The notes: generated by a model from the sequence alone, not told the origin. DNA of 64,000 bases from Pelomonas sp052436255 (GCA_052436255.1 JBQVNP010000003.1:1-64000), one strand, 5' to 3'. Positions 31,332 to 40,594 are shown, numbered from the stretch's first letter. Numbers and translations: made by a program.

Positions 31332-32255
31332 ATGGAGACTCTGATTCAACAGATCATCAACGGCCTCGTGCTGGGGAGCATGTATGCCCTCGTCGCGCTG
31401 GGCTACACGATGGTCTACGGCATCATCAACCTCATCAATTTCGCCCACGGCGAGATCCTGATGGTGGGGGCCCTGGTCAGCTGGACCGTCGTCAGCGCGC
31501 TGGCCGACAGCGGCCTGCCGGGCTGGAGCCTGATGCTGATCGGCCTGGCCTGTGCGGTGGTCGTCTGTTCGATATTGAACTTCGCGGTCGAGAAGATCGC
31601 CTACCGGCCGCTGCGCAACGCACCTCGTCTGGCGCCCCTGATCACGGCGATGGGCATGTCGCTGCTGCTGCAGGTGCTGGCGATGATCATCTGGAAGCCC
31701 AATCCCAAGCCCTTCCCGCTGCTGCTGCCGACCACCCCCTTCGACCTCGGTGGCCCTGTCATCACCGTCACGCAGTGCCTGATCCTGGGCCTGACGGTCT
31801 GCATCCTGGCCGGCCTGATGTACCTCGTGAACTTCACGAAGCTGGGCCGCGCGATGCGCGCCACCGCCGAGAACCCGCGCGTGGCCGGCCTGATGGGCGT
31901 CAAGCCTGACTTCATCATCTCGACCACCTTCGTCATCGGCGCCGCACTCGCCGCCGTGGCCGGCCTGATGTGGGCCGCCAATTACGGCACGGTGCAGCAC
32001 ACCATGGGCTTCATGCCCGGCCTGAAGGCGTTCACGGCCGCGGTGCTGGGCGGCATCGGCAACCTGGCCGGCGCGGTGGTGGGCGGCGTGCTGCTGGGCC
32101 TCATCGAGGCCATCGGCGCGGGCTACCTCGGTGACCTGACCGGCGGCGTGCTGGGCAGTCACTACGCCGACATCTTCGCCTTCGTCGCTCTCATCCTCGT
32201 GCTGACGCTGAGGCCCTCGGGCCTGCTGGGCGAACGCGTCGCGGACCGCGCCTGA
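31332..32255 (+). CDS. livH: Branched-chain amino acid ABC permease LivH
   Basis: Inner-membrane permease, 307 aa, about eight membrane segments. The start METLIQQIINGLVLGSMYAL and NLINFAHGEILMVGA are hallmarks of LivH. The permease-ATPase coupling region is GRAMRATAENPRVAGLMGV, the EAA-like loop. Ends in the typical LILVLTLRPSGLLGE. ATG with GGAG 7 nt upstream; the open frame extends upstream without homology. First gene of livHMGF, behind the sigma-54 promoter. Confidence 0.95.
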   Translation: METLIQQIINGLVLGSMYALVALGYTMVYGIINLINFAHGEILMVGALVSWTVVSALADSGLPGWSLMLIGLACAVVVCSILNFAVEKIAYRPLRNAPRLAPLITAMGMSLLLQVLAMIIWKPNPKPFPLLLPTTPFDLGGPVITVTQCLILGLTVCILAGLMYLVNFTKLGRAMRATAENPRVAGLMGVKPDFIISTTFVIGAALAAVAGLMWAANYGTVQHTMGFMPGLKAFTAAVLGGIGNLAGAVVGGVLLGLIEAIGAGYLGDLTGGVLGSHYADIFAFVALILVLTLRPSGLLGERVADRA

Positions 32256-32268
32256 ACGGAGTCTCGTC

Positions 32269-33354
32269 ATGCAAGCCAAGAAACTGATCACCTTCATGCT
32301 CGCCGCAGTCGGCCTGCTTGTCGTGCCGCTGTTCGCGCAGCAGTTCGGCAACGGTCCCGTGCGCATCATCGACCTGGCCCTTCTCTACGTGCTGCTGGCC
32401 CTGGGGCTGAACATCGTCGTCGGCTACGCCGGCCTGCTGGACCTGGGCTACGTGGCCTTCTACGCAGTCGGTTCGTACATGTTCGCGCTGATGGCCAGCC
32501 CGCACCTGAGCGAGAACTTCGAGGCCATCCGCGCTGCCTTCCCCGATGGCCTGCATTCGCCGATCTGGTTGGTCATCCCGATGGCGGCCGGCGTCGCGGC
32601 GCTGTTCGGCGTGATGCTGGGCGCGCCGACGCTGAAGCTGCGCGGCGATTACCTGGCCATCGTCACGCTGGGCTTCGGCGAAATCATCCGCGTGTTCCTG
32701 AACAACCTGGAGCACCCGGTCAACGTCACCAACGGCCCGCGCGGCATCGGCCAGATCGACTCCTTCCACTTCTTCGGCGTCAACCTCGGCAAGTCCTGGG
32801 AGATCGGCGGCTTTACGCTGCCGTCGGTGACGCTGTACTACTACCTGTTCCTGGCCCTGGTGGTCATCAGCGTCGTCATCTGCTATCGGCTGGAGCGGTC
32901 GCGCATCGGCCGCGCCTGGATGGCCATCCGCGAGGATGAGATCGCCGCCAAGGCCATGGGCATCAACACCCGCAACCTCAAGCTGCTGGCCTTCGGCATG
33001 GGCGCGACGTTTGGCGGCGTCGCCGGCTCGATGTTCGCCAGCTTCCAGGGCTTCGTGTCGCCCGAGTCCTTCAGCCTGCAGGAGTCCATCATGATCGTGG
33101 CGATGGTCGTGCTCGGCGGCATCGGCCATATCCCGGGCGTCATCCTCGGCGCGCTGATGCTGGCCGCGCTGCCCGAGGTGCTGCGCTATGTCGCGGGGGA
33201 CATCCAGAACATGACGGGGGGGCGCATCGATGCCTCCATCCTGCGCCAGCTGCTGGTCGCCCTGGCCATGATCACCATCATGCTGGTGCGCCCGCGCGGC
33301 CTGTGGCCGGCGCCCGAGCATGGCAAGGCCGCGCCGACGCCCGTCGTCAAGTGA
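32269..33354 (+). CDS. livM: Branched-chain amino acid ABC permease LivM
   Basis: Second permease subunit, 361 aa, multiple membrane segments. Hallmarks: LGLNIVVGYAGLLDLGYVAFYA, LRGDYLAIVTLGFGEIIR, TNGPRGIGQID and the coupling loop GRAWMAIREDEIAAKAMGI. The end, VRPRGLWP, is typical. 13 nt after livH, with CGGAG before the ATG. Confidence 0.95.
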   Translation: MQAKKLITFMLAAVGLLVVPLFAQQFGNGPVRIIDLALLYVLLALGLNIVVGYAGLLDLGYVAFYAVGSYMFALMASPHLSENFEAIRAAFPDGLHSPIWLVIPMAAGVAALFGVMLGAPTLKLRGDYLAIVTLGFGEIIRVFLNNLEHPVNVTNGPRGIGQIDSFHFFGVNLGKSWEIGGFTLPSVTLYYYLFLALVVISVVICYRLERSRIGRAWMAIREDEIAAKAMGINTRNLKLLAFGMGATFGGVAGSMFASFQGFVSPESFSLQESIMIVAMVVLGGIGHIPGVILGALMLAALPEVLRYVAGDIQNMTGGRIDASILRQLLVALAMITIMLVRPRGLWPAPEHGKAAPTPVVK

Positions 33355-33370
33355 GGCAGAGAGCAACATC

Positions 33371-34156
33371 ATGACCACCCACGACAACATCGTTCTCAAC
33401 GTCAGCGGCGCGTCCAAGCGCTTTGGCGGCGTGCAGGCCTTGTCCGACGTCGGCATCCAGATCCAGCGCGGCCAGGTCTACGGCCTGATCGGCCCCAACG
33501 GCGCCGGCAAGACGACCTTCTTCAATGTCATCACCGGCCTGTACACGCCGGATGGCGGCAGCTTCGTGCTGGGCGGCACGCCCTATACGCCGCAGGCCGT
33601 GCACCAGGTCGCCAAGGCCGGTATCGCACGCACCTTCCAGAACATCCGCCTGTTCCCCGACATGACGGCGCTGGAGAACGTCATGGTCGGCCGTCATGTA
33701 CGCACCAAGTCGGGCCTGATCGGCGCGGTTTTCCGCACGCCGAAGTTCAAGGCCGAGGAAGCCGCCATCAAGGCACGCGCCGAGGAACTGCTGGAGTACG
33801 TGGGCATCGGCAAGTTCGCGGACTACAAGGCCCGCACGCTGAGCTACGGCGACCAGCGCCGCCTGGAGATCGCCCGCGCGCTGGCGACCGACCCGCAGCT
33901 CATCGCGCTGGACGAGCCCGCCGCCGGCATGAACGCGACCGAGAAGGTCGTGCTGCGCGAACTGATCGACCGCATCCGCAACGACGGCCGCACCATCCTG
34001 CTCATCGAGCACGACGTGAAGCTGGTGATGGGCCTGTGCGACCGCGTCACGGTGCTCGACTACGGCAAGCAGATCGCCGAAGGCACACCCTATGACGTGC
34101 AGCGCAACGAGAAGGTGATCGAGGCCTACCTCGGCGCCAGCCACAAGAACCATTGA
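33371..34156 (+). CDS. livG: Branched-chain amino acid ABC ATPase LivG
   Basis: ABC ATPase, 261 aa. Walker A GPNGAGKTTFFNVI, Q-loop FQNIRLFPDMTALENV, signature LSYGDQRRLEIARAL (the Y-G-D-Q variant normal for LivG), Walker B LIALDEPAAGMN, then the switch His in LLIEHDVKLVMGLCD. ATG at 33371, 16 nt after livM; the open frame continues back into livM but that is not the start. Confidence 0.95.
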   Translation: MTTHDNIVLNVSGASKRFGGVQALSDVGIQIQRGQVYGLIGPNGAGKTTFFNVITGLYTPDGGSFVLGGTPYTPQAVHQVAKAGIARTFQNIRLFPDMTALENVMVGRHVRTKSGLIGAVFRTPKFKAEEAAIKARAEELLEYVGIGKFADYKARTLSYGDQRRLEIARALATDPQLIALDEPAAGMNATEKVVLRELIDRIRNDGRTILLIEHDVKLVMGLCDRVTVLDYGKQIAEGTPYDVQRNEKVIEAYLGASHKNH

Positions 34157-34170
34157 AGGGGACGAACAAC

Positions 34171-34884
34171 ATGGCACAAACCCTTCTCAAGGTCAGCGGC
34201 TTGAAGGTCGCCTATGGCGGCATCCAGGCTGTCAAAGGCGTCAGTTTCGAGGTGAACGAGGGCGAACTGGTCTCGCTGATCGGCGCCAACGGCGCCGGCA
34301 AGACCACGACGCTCAAGGCCATCACTGGCCTGCAGCCGGCGGCTGCGGGCAGCATCGACTACCTCGGCAAGGCCATCAAGGGCCAGGGCGCCTGGGACCT
34401 GGCCAAGCAGGGCCTGGTCATGGTGCCCGAGGGTCGCGGCACCTTCACGCGCATGACCATCATCGAGAACCTGCTGATGGGCGCCTACAACCGCAAGGAC
34501 GGCGAGATCCAGGCCGACATGGACAAGGTCTTCGGCCTGTTCCCGCGCCTGAAAGAGCGCGCCAAGCAGTTGGCCGGCACCATGTCCGGCGGCGAGCAGC
34601 AGATGCTGGCCATGGGCCGCGCTCTGATGGCAAGACCGAAGGTGCTGCTGCTGGACGAACCGTCCATGGGCCTGTCGCCCATCATGGTGGACAAGATCTT
34701 CGAGGTCGTGAACGACATCCACCAGCAGGGCGTGACGGTGTTGCTCGTCGAGCAGAACGCCAGCCGTGCTCTGCAGCTGGCCAACCGCGGCTACGTCATG
34801 GAGTCGGGCGAGGTGACGATGGAAGGCGAGGGCAAGGCCCTGCTGAACGACCCCAAGGTGCGTGCTGCATATCTGGGCGAGTAA
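34171..34884 (+). CDS. livF: Branched-chain amino acid ABC ATPase LivF
   Basis: ABC ATPase, 237 aa. Walker A GANGAGKTTTLKAI, LivF-type VPEGRGTFTRMTIIENLLMG, signature MSGGEQQMLAMGRAL, Walker B LLLDEPSMGLSP, and EQNASRALQLANRGYVMESG. ATG 34171 with AGGGG upstream, 14 nt after livG; the TTG at 34153 overlaps livG and is less likely. No periplasmic binding protein of the LivK class is present before or after this operon. Confidence 0.95.
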   Translation: MAQTLLKVSGLKVAYGGIQAVKGVSFEVNEGELVSLIGANGAGKTTTLKAITGLQPAAAGSIDYLGKAIKGQGAWDLAKQGLVMVPEGRGTFTRMTIIENLLMGAYNRKDGEIQADMDKVFGLFPRLKERAKQLAGTMSGGEQQMLAMGRALMARPKVLLLDEPSMGLSPIMVDKIFEVVNDIHQQGVTVLLVEQNASRALQLANRGYVMESGEVTMEGEGKALLNDPKVRAAYLGE

Positions 34885-34892
34885 CTGCGAAG

Positions 34893-34923
34893 CGCCGCCT
34901 ACGGGTATTACTGTAAGGCGGCG
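34893..34923. terminator. Possible hairpin terminator between livF and pilV
   Basis: CGCCGCCT (34893-34900) pairs with AGGCGGCG (34916-34923) across a 15-nt loop. It has no T-run on either side and overlaps the last codons of pilV, so function as a terminator is uncertain. Confidence 0.35.
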
Positions 34924-36143
34924 TTGAATGCCGTTACGGGACAAGTACCGCCGATGGTTACCGTCGGCAATGTGCTGACGCGGCAATCTTGATGCAATAC
35001 CGTCGTCACGCTTCCACCCGTCACGCCTGAAATGCTGGCGCCCAGAGTAGGGCAGCTGGCATTTGCTGAATTCTCGATATGGTAGTTCTGGTTGTCGAGA
35101 GATTCATTCACGCCGGAGTAATCCTGGACGTTGCGCTCATTGTCGTTGACGAAATCGGTCGCTGCATACTGAAAGCGGCAGACCTTCAAGTTGCCGCTGG
35201 TGCTCACGCCACCCAGCTTCACGCGGCCTGACCAGGCCCCATTCGGTGCCACCGGAATGACGCAAATATAGTACTGGTAGTTGGGGATGAGGGCTGCGGT
35301 ATTCTGATCTCTAGCCTGTGCCACGGAACAGCTGATTGTTTTTCCGCCGGAATTATCCCAGCCCGTCAAGTTGTGGGTGTTGATGCCCGTGGGCATTGTC
35401 GCCGCCCCGCCTGAGCTGTTGCTCACCGCGCCGGAAATGTAGCCGGCAAGCAAATAGGCGTTGTAGGTGCTGCAGCCAGCGCTACCGGATCGGTAGTTCG
35501 CCGCGGTGATGTCGTCAGTCGCGCATTTTTCGACAACGTAACCCGTCACGTCGCTGAACACGATTGCGAAACCTGCCGGAAGTTGATAGGCGCTCTTGCC
35601 ATCTCCGAGATCGCGCGCCTGAATGGGAATATTCAAATTGCGATTCTTGGGTCGCTTCAAATTGGTGTTATTGGGCAAGGGAAAAGCGAGAAACCCGGCG
35701 GCCTTGGGGTCCACGCGCGCGATGACGGAAGAGAGCGTGACATTCTGAACGGCGCCAGCGCGGTCGGTCCACGCAACGCTCACGCTGACGGATCGCTGCG
35801 AATCGGCCTCAACACCCCCAAGGCTCCAAGTGCGCGCAAAACTCGCGTTGGTGTTGACCGTGACATCGTTACCCACGTCATAGCCACTGATGGTGTCACT
35901 GCCTCCTGCCAGCGCGGCCCAGCCGCCGGTGGCTGAACCCAGGTGGGTGAAAGAACGCAAGCTCTCCATTTTGTCCTGCGCCAGGCGCATGGCTTCGGTC
36001 CGCTGCTTTGACACATCGGCATTGCGCGACAGGGCCAGCTGCATGCCCCCAAGCGCGAGCAGTCCGGACCCGACAATGACCAGGGCCACCAATGCTTCGA
36101 CGATGGTAAATCCGGCCTGGGGCCGGGCGCGACGGGTGTTCAT
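34908..36143 (-). CDS. pilV: Type IV pilus modification protein PilV-like minor pilin, 411 aa
   Basis: Minor pilin. Prepilin peptidase site QAG|FTIVEALVALVIVGSG near residue 10, with the conserved Glu at +5 and a hydrophobic helix. The next 90 residues fit PilV (KMESLRSF). The remaining 270 are an extension rich in Asn, Ser, Gly and Cys, so the protein is about twice the usual PilV length. GGAG precedes the ATG at 36143; it follows pilX by 11 nt. Base composition is less GC-rich here than in neighbouring genes. Last gene of the pilE-fimT-pilW-pilX-pilV operon. Confidence 0.85.
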   Translation of the reverse strand: MNTRRARPQAGFTIVEALVALVIVGSGLLALGGMQLALSRNADVSKQRTEAMRLAQDKMESLRSFTHLGSATGGWAALAGGSDTISGYDVGNDVTVNTNASFARTWSLGGVEADSQRSVSVSVAWTDRAGAVQNVTLSSVIARVDPKAAGFLAFPLPNNTNLKRPKNRNLNIPIQARDLGDGKSAYQLPAGFAIVFSDVTGYVVEKCATDDITAANYRSGSAGCSTYNAYLLAGYISGAVSNSSGGAATMPTGINTHNLTGWDNSGGKTISCSVAQARDQNTAALIPNYQYYICVIPVAPNGAWSGRVKLGGVSTSGNLKVCRFQYAATDFVNDNERNVQDYSGVNESLDNQNYHIENSANASCPTLGASISGVTGGSVTTVLHQDCRVSTLPTVTIGGTCPVTAFNAALQ

Positions 36144-36154
36144 TTCCGGTCTCC

Positions 36155-37639
36155 TTAACTGCAAGTGCGCGCAGGGGGATGGGCGCCATTCAATTTGCAT
36201 GAGTCCGTCCAGCTTCCGGGTACGCGCACCGCACCGGCTGAATCACGCCGGATGCCGCGCATGACCTTGGCGTCATATGCAATGGTGCCGTTGCCATTGC
36301 TTTGCTGATTTCGGCAGGCGACGATACCGCCATAGATATTGGCTGTTCCAGTGCCAAGATCGTTCACGTTGGCATCGTTTGAAAACACGACGCCATACAC
36401 GCTGATGTTCCCATTGATATTGAACGCAGCCGGTGTCACCAAGGTTACGGGTCTGTCCGCTTCCCCCAGCGCGCCGCCGGGGAGGCCGGAGCTGTTGTTG
36501 AGCGAGACACCGTCCGGAAAATAGAAATTTCGCCAACCATCGTTGTACGCGGCAACCACGCTGGCCCCGCAGCTGCTGGCATTGGTGCAATTCGGTATCG
36601 ACTTGACGTTCGTGGATTCCGAATATTCTTCAATGGTCGAGCCGAAATATGCCTTGAACATGGCGGAGTTGCCACAAGTCGGGTCAGAGCTGGCCAAGCT
36701 GGCGAGTGAACTATCGCCAGTCACTAGCGCATTGGCCGGCGGCAGGCCCGGGATGCTCGCCGTGGTGACCCCAGAGCCCAGGGTGACGGTGCCGCCAGCG
36801 TTGATGGTGACGCCGTTGGTGCTCAGATCGGTGTTGTAGATGTTGTAGGACCCGCCGGGGGCGCAGCTGCCGCCACAGGTCAAGGCGGCGGCCGGCCCGG
36901 CACGCAGCAGCGGCCGCAGCTTGATGATTGCCGAGACGGTGGCAACGCCATCGGGCCCTCCGGCCCCAGTGGCGGTACCGGGCCGGCAATCTCCGGTTGT
37001 CGCGGTGCATCCGGTGACGGTGACCAGTACGGCCTCCGGATCATGTTGGTTGGGGTGATCAGCAGGCGGAAAGGCGGCACGAACTGGCGCGAAGGCGACT
37101 GAAAATGCCGGCAATGCCACCGTGCCGACTGCGGGATACACCGCCGCGGACTCTTGAGTCTCACCGGTGGTGTAGTTCAGGGGCGTGGTGGAAGCATTGA
37201 GGTCCGGGCAACTGCAGGTCAGTGCAGTGCCGTTGATCTTGCAACCGGGATACGTTTTGCGCACCGGCACGATGGCCGTGGTGCTGTCGTAGAAATCGTA
37301 AAAGCCGCTCTCCGAGGCGTTGGCCGGGTCTGGACGGGCGCGGTTCCAGTAGGTCTGCAGGTACTTCTTGCGGAACGAGAGGTTGGTCGTGCTGAGCGGG
37401 TTGCAGTTGGTGTTGATGTCGAAGGGCGCGTTCATCATCCCGGTCACCCATTCGAGCCCGGCTTCCGCGATCTCATGGGCCACCGTGGAACGCACCTGGT
37501 TGGCCGACGTTTTCTGCTCGAAGATCAAGCTTCGGTTGAGATAGAACAGCACCAGCGACGCGATGAGCATCAGCAAAACTGATGTCACCATGGCCGCCGC
37601 ACCTCTCTGGGAATGTGCAGCATGGGGTGGGGTCACCAT
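36155..37639 (-). CDS. pilX: PilX-like minor pilin with large C-terminal domain, 494 aa
   Basis: The N-terminus has the PilX form QRGAAAMVTSVLLMLIASL, a membrane helix without a standard prepilin cleavage motif. Ordinary PilX is about 170-200 aa; this one continues for 300 more residues rich in Gly, Asn, Thr and Cys. Short beta-like repeats are visible, e.g. TNGVTINAGGTVTLGSG and INGNISVYGVVFSNDANVN, suggesting a beta-helical or other repetitive fold (inference). ATG at 37639 (MVTPPHAAHSQRG); the frame upstream overlaps pilW. Probably sits at the pilus tip with PilV and PilW. Confidence 0.8.
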   Translation of the reverse strand: MVTPPHAAHSQRGAAAMVTSVLLMLIASLVLFYLNRSLIFEQKTSANQVRSTVAHEIAEAGLEWVTGMMNAPFDINTNCNPLSTTNLSFRKKYLQTYWNRARPDPANASESGFYDFYDSTTAIVPVRKTYPGCKINGTALTCSCPDLNASTTPLNYTTGETQESAAVYPAVGTVALPAFSVAFAPVRAAFPPADHPNQHDPEAVLVTVTGCTATTGDCRPGTATGAGGPDGVATVSAIIKLRPLLRAGPAAALTCGGSCAPGGSYNIYNTDLSTNGVTINAGGTVTLGSGVTTASIPGLPPANALVTGDSSLASLASSDPTCGNSAMFKAYFGSTIEEYSESTNVKSIPNCTNASSCGASVVAAYNDGWRNFYFPDGVSLNNSSGLPGGALGEADRPVTLVTPAAFNINGNISVYGVVFSNDANVNDLGTGTANIYGGIVACRNQQSNGNGTIAYDAKVMRGIRRDSAGAVRVPGSWTDSCKLNGAHPPARTCS

Positions 37640-37652
37640 GGCTTGCCTTTCA

Positions 37653-38381
37653 TCAGCTGGGGCAACTGCCCGTTGTGTGGTCGTTGCGGATGCGCACGGT
37701 CTCTTGGAGTACGCGGGTGACGCCGCCGTCTCCGACGGCGGTTCCCTGAAGCAGCAGCCCATAGCTGCGCACGAACAGTTGAGGGCAAGACGCGCCGGTG
37801 CACAGCTTGGCGCAGGCGTTGGCCACGTTCAGCGGTGTTTCCGTTGGCGTGATCACGAACCGGTTGATCGTGACGATTCCCGGGTCGGTCATGGGTTGCC
37901 AGATGCCGTCGCCCGAGGCGTCGACGCCCAACCGCATCTTGATGGCGCCGGCGTCGAGCATGAAACCAAACTGCTCATCGGCCTGCCGGTCGTTGTCGGT
38001 GCAAGGTCCTGTTGCCGCGCAGCGGGCCGGCGAGATGGCCCTGTCTCTGGCGACGCTGTAGATCACGGTGGTGCCGGTCGCGCTGGCGGCGGCGTTGGGG
38101 TTGGGCGTGGCGAGCATGCCGGCTGCCGTTGTGACCGTGCCCGCGATCGAGTTCTCCCAATAACCTGCACGCCGCAAATCCCGCGCGATGACATCTGCAG
38201 CGGCGCGAAGGTCCTGATTGACGCGCGCCTCGATCAGCAGGCGGCGGCTGCTGCCGAGGTTGCCAATGAACAGGCTGGTGGCGCCCGCCACGACCACCAG
38301 GCCGATCGTCATTCCGATCATCAGCTCCACCAGCGACAGGCCCGCTTGCCTGTGACCACACACCCGCATGAGCTTCAGCAT
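37653..38381 (-). CDS. pilW: Type IV pilus assembly protein PilW
   Basis: Minor pilin, 242 aa. Cleavage site RQAG|LSLVELMIGMTIGLVV, then ARVNQDLRAAADVIARDLRRAGYWEN, a PilW hallmark. The C-terminal domain carries several Cys. Its ATG overlaps the fimT stop by 7 nt. Acts with the other minor pilins to start pilus assembly at the inner membrane. Confidence 0.9.
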   Translation of the reverse strand: MLKLMRVCGHRQAGLSLVELMIGMTIGLVVVAGATSLFIGNLGSSRRLLIEARVNQDLRAAADVIARDLRRAGYWENSIAGTVTTAAGMLATPNPNAAASATGTTVIYSVARDRAISPARCAATGPCTDNDRQADEQFGFMLDAGAIKMRLGVDASGDGIWQPMTDPGIVTINRFVITPTETPLNVANACAKLCTGASCPQLFVRSYGLLLQGTAVGDGGVTRVLQETVRIRNDHTTGSCPS

Positions 38382-38848
38382 GGTGGGTACCCGCCAATAG
38401 AAGGTCCGTCAGGAGCGCAAAGGGACACCCGCCCGAGGCGGTTGACCATCGCACGCAGAGAACCACTGCGGTTGGACACGGTGATACTCAGGTCGGCCGC
38501 CGAACAGGTGGCGTTGGTACAACCGCGCAAGGCCAGGAAGGGGATGCTGGCGTCGCTTGTCACGCTCAGCCCGCTGCCTAAGATGATCGTCTTGTAGGTC
38601 TGGCTTTCGCGCGAGATCCTGTAAGCCGTCGCGCTGAGGGACGCCAATGTGACGATGTCGTTGTCCGATACGGCCTGGGATCGGGCGTATTGAAGGTCTG
38701 CGCTGAGTTCGTTGGCCGCGCCCTCCAAGCGCTTGCGCTCGATCAGTTGGATATACGACGGCAGGGCAACGGCCGCTATGACGCCGAGCACCGCAACGAC
38801 GATCAACAACTCGGTGAGCGTGAATCCGGCTTGATGACCCCGTCGCAT
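38375..38848 (-). CDS. fimT: GspH/FimT-family minor pilin
   Basis: 157-residue pseudopilin. Site HQAG|FTLTELLIVVAVLGVIAAVALPSY, followed by the GspH/FimT body LSADLQYARSQAVSDND and ISRESQTYK. ATG at 38848 overlaps the pilE stop as TGATG. In other species FimT binds DNA for natural transformation; whether this copy does cannot be told here. Confidence 0.9.
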   Translation of the reverse strand: MRRGHQAGFTLTELLIVVAVLGVIAAVALPSYIQLIERKRLEGAANELSADLQYARSQAVSDNDIVTLASLSATAYRISRESQTYKTIILGSGLSVTSDASIPFLALRGCTNATCSAADLSITVSNRSGSLRAMVNRLGRVSLCAPDGPSIGGYPPC

Positions 38849-39318
38849 CACTTGCTCCAGCAGGCCGCCGGCCGATTGCTCGCCGCGCCGTTGTTGACGC
38901 TGATCGTCATCGTGGCGCAGTCGGTGTCGCGGGCCTGGCTCTTGCCCGAAACCGCGGTAGCCGTGGCCCAGTAGGCGCTGCCGGTGGGGGCCGATGCGCC
39001 GGAGCTGCTGATGGCGATGTTGTAGTAGCCGCCAGAGGAAACCGACGTCTGCCCCAGGCCGCCAGGCCAGGCCGCCGTCAGATTGGTTGCATAGGCAGGG
39101 TTCGCTGCGCGCCAACGTTCCTGGGCTTGCTGCAAGAGTGCCAGCGATTGCATGGCGTCGGCCCGACGCGACCGGAGCGTGTAGCTCGTGTAATTCGGGA
39201 TGGCAATGGCAGCGAGCACCGCGATCACGGCAACTGCCACCATCAACTCGACCAGTGTGAAGCCGTTGTGCCGCGACCTGCGGCGAAGCGAAGAGGGAAC
39301 TTGCCTTGTTATGGTCAT
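38848..39318 (-). CDS. pilE: Type IV pilin PilE-like
   Basis: 156-residue type IV pilin. Cleavage site RHNG|FTLVELMVAVAVIAVLAAIAIPNY, then the PilE pattern LRSRRADAMQSLALLQQAQERW and a disulphide pair (DTDCATM, AACWSK). In many Burkholderiales this minor PilE closes the fimT-pilVWX-pilY1 operon; here it comes first. GGAG lies 7 nt before ATG 39318. First gene of the operon; the 136-bp gap upstream should hold the promoter. Confidence 0.9.
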   Translation of the reverse strand: MTITRQVPSSLRRRSRHNGFTLVELMVAVAVIAVLAAIAIPNYTSYTLRSRRADAMQSLALLQQAQERWRAANPAYATNLTAAWPGGLGQTSVSSGGYYNIAISSSGASAPTGSAYWATATAVSGKSQARDTDCATMTISVNNGAASNRPAACWSK

Positions 39319-39371
39319 GCCAGACTCCAAGTAGCGCCCACAGTCTGGCCCCTGACCCCCTAATTCGCAGT

Positions 39372-39384
39372 GTGCATATTGCAC
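39372..39384. promoter_or_regulatory. GTGCA-N3-TGCAC dyad upstream of pilE
   Basis: Perfect 5+5 dyad 54 bp upstream of the pilE ATG. The same arms with a 3-nt spacer recur at 21904-21916 in the trxB/Crp-Fnr gap. Possible operator; no regulator known. Confidence 0.25.
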
Positions 39385-39410
39385 GAATGAGCGCTGCGAC
39401 GCTGGTCGGT

Positions 39411-39447
39411 AGAAGCCGGCCGATAGCCGGCCAGGCATGCGGCTTCT
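39411..39447 (-). terminator. Hairpin after the amino-acid dehydrogenase gene
   Basis: AGAAGCCG pairs with CGGCTTCT, with an inner GGCCG/CGGCC stem. It lies just after the stop at 39455. It has no T-run, so it may be a weak terminator or an RNA-stabilising end. Confidence 0.4.
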
Positions 39448-39454
39448 GTCGAAC

Positions 39455-40510
39455 TCAGACCACCGGCACGAGCTTGGAGCGCGCCCAGTCGTCGGCCACG
39501 CGCGCCGGCGTCGAGTCGGCTTTCTGCACGCGTTGCAGCAGCTCTTCGACACGCTCGGCGATCTTGCTGACCTCGGCCATCACGGCCGCCTCCTCGCCCT
39601 CGTTGCGGTACTCGCGGGCCACGCTGATGATGCCGCCGGCATTCACCAGATAGTCGGGCAGGTAGCAGATGCCGCGGCGTTGCAGCGCGTCGCCATCGGT
39701 GGCCGTGGCGAGCTGGTTGTTGGCCGCGCCGGCAATGAGCCTGGCGCGCAACGTCGGCACGGTCTGCTCGTTGAGGGAAGCGCCCAGGGCGCAAGGCGCC
39801 AGCACGTCCACATCGGCGGCGAGGATGTCGGCCACGCTTGCGGCCGTTGCGCCGAACTGCGCCACCGCGCGTTCCACCTTGGCGGCATCGACGTCAGCGA
39901 CGACCAGCCTGGCGCCAGCCTGGTGCAGGAACTCCGCCAGATGCCAGCCGACGGCGCCCAGGCCTTGCAGCGCGACGCGCACGCCGTCCAGCGAGGCCCG
40001 GCCCAGCACCAGGCGGGCACCGGCCTGGATGGACACGAACACGCCCCAGGCCGTCTTGGGGCTGGGGTCGCCGCCGAAGGCGCCTTCGCGCGGGATGCCG
40101 CTGACATAGGGCGTTACGGCCTGCATGCCGCGCATGTCGGCGGTGGTCGTGCCGACGTCCTCGGCGGTGATGTAGGCGCCGTTCAGCGACTGCACGGCGC
40201 GGCCGAAGGCGGCGAACAGGGCAGGGTGGTCGAAGCCGCCTTCTGGCTTGAGGATGACGGCCTTGCCGCCGCCGAAGGGCAGGTCGGCCAGCGCGTTCTT
40301 CAGGCTCATGCCTTGGGAAAGGCGCAGCGCGTCGTTGAGCGCGGCGGCTTCGGATTCGTAATGCCACAGGCGGCAGCCACCGAAGGCGGGACCGCGGGCC
40401 GTGCTGTGCACGGCGAGTATGGCCTTGAGGCCGGTGGCAGGGTCGGTGGCGAGCAGCACGCGCTCGTGGGCGGCTTGCTCGGGCAGGCCGAAGAGGGAGG
40501 TGGGGTTCAT
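39455..40510 (-). CDS. Leu/Val/Phe dehydrogenase family protein
   Basis: NAD-dependent oxidative deamination of a hydrophobic amino acid; 351 aa. The catalytic Lys is in LPFGGGKAVILKP (residues 78-90), a second conserved segment is ALAVHSTARGPAFGG, and NAD binding is VALQGLGAVGWHLAEFL. ITAEDVGTTTADM is family-typical. The gene lies between pilE and an amino-acid-hydroxylase-like gene on the same strand, 85 bp from the latter. Which amino acid is used cannot be read from sequence. Confidence 0.9.
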   Translation of the reverse strand: MNPTSLFGLPEQAAHERVLLATDPATGLKAILAVHSTARGPAFGGCRLWHYESEAAALNDALRLSQGMSLKNALADLPFGGGKAVILKPEGGFDHPALFAAFGRAVQSLNGAYITAEDVGTTTADMRGMQAVTPYVSGIPREGAFGGDPSPKTAWGVFVSIQAGARLVLGRASLDGVRVALQGLGAVGWHLAEFLHQAGARLVVADVDAAKVERAVAQFGATAASVADILAADVDVLAPCALGASLNEQTVPTLRARLIAGAANNQLATATDGDALQRRGICYLPDYLVNAGGIISVAREYRNEGEEAAVMAEVSKIAERVEELLQRVQKADSTPARVADDWARSKLVPVV

Positions 40511-40594
40511 GACGTCGGCGCTTTTGGCGCGGCAGTGAAAGAAGAACGGCCACGCTTTTGGCGCGGCCGTCGACAGTTTATCGGCGCAGCGGGG

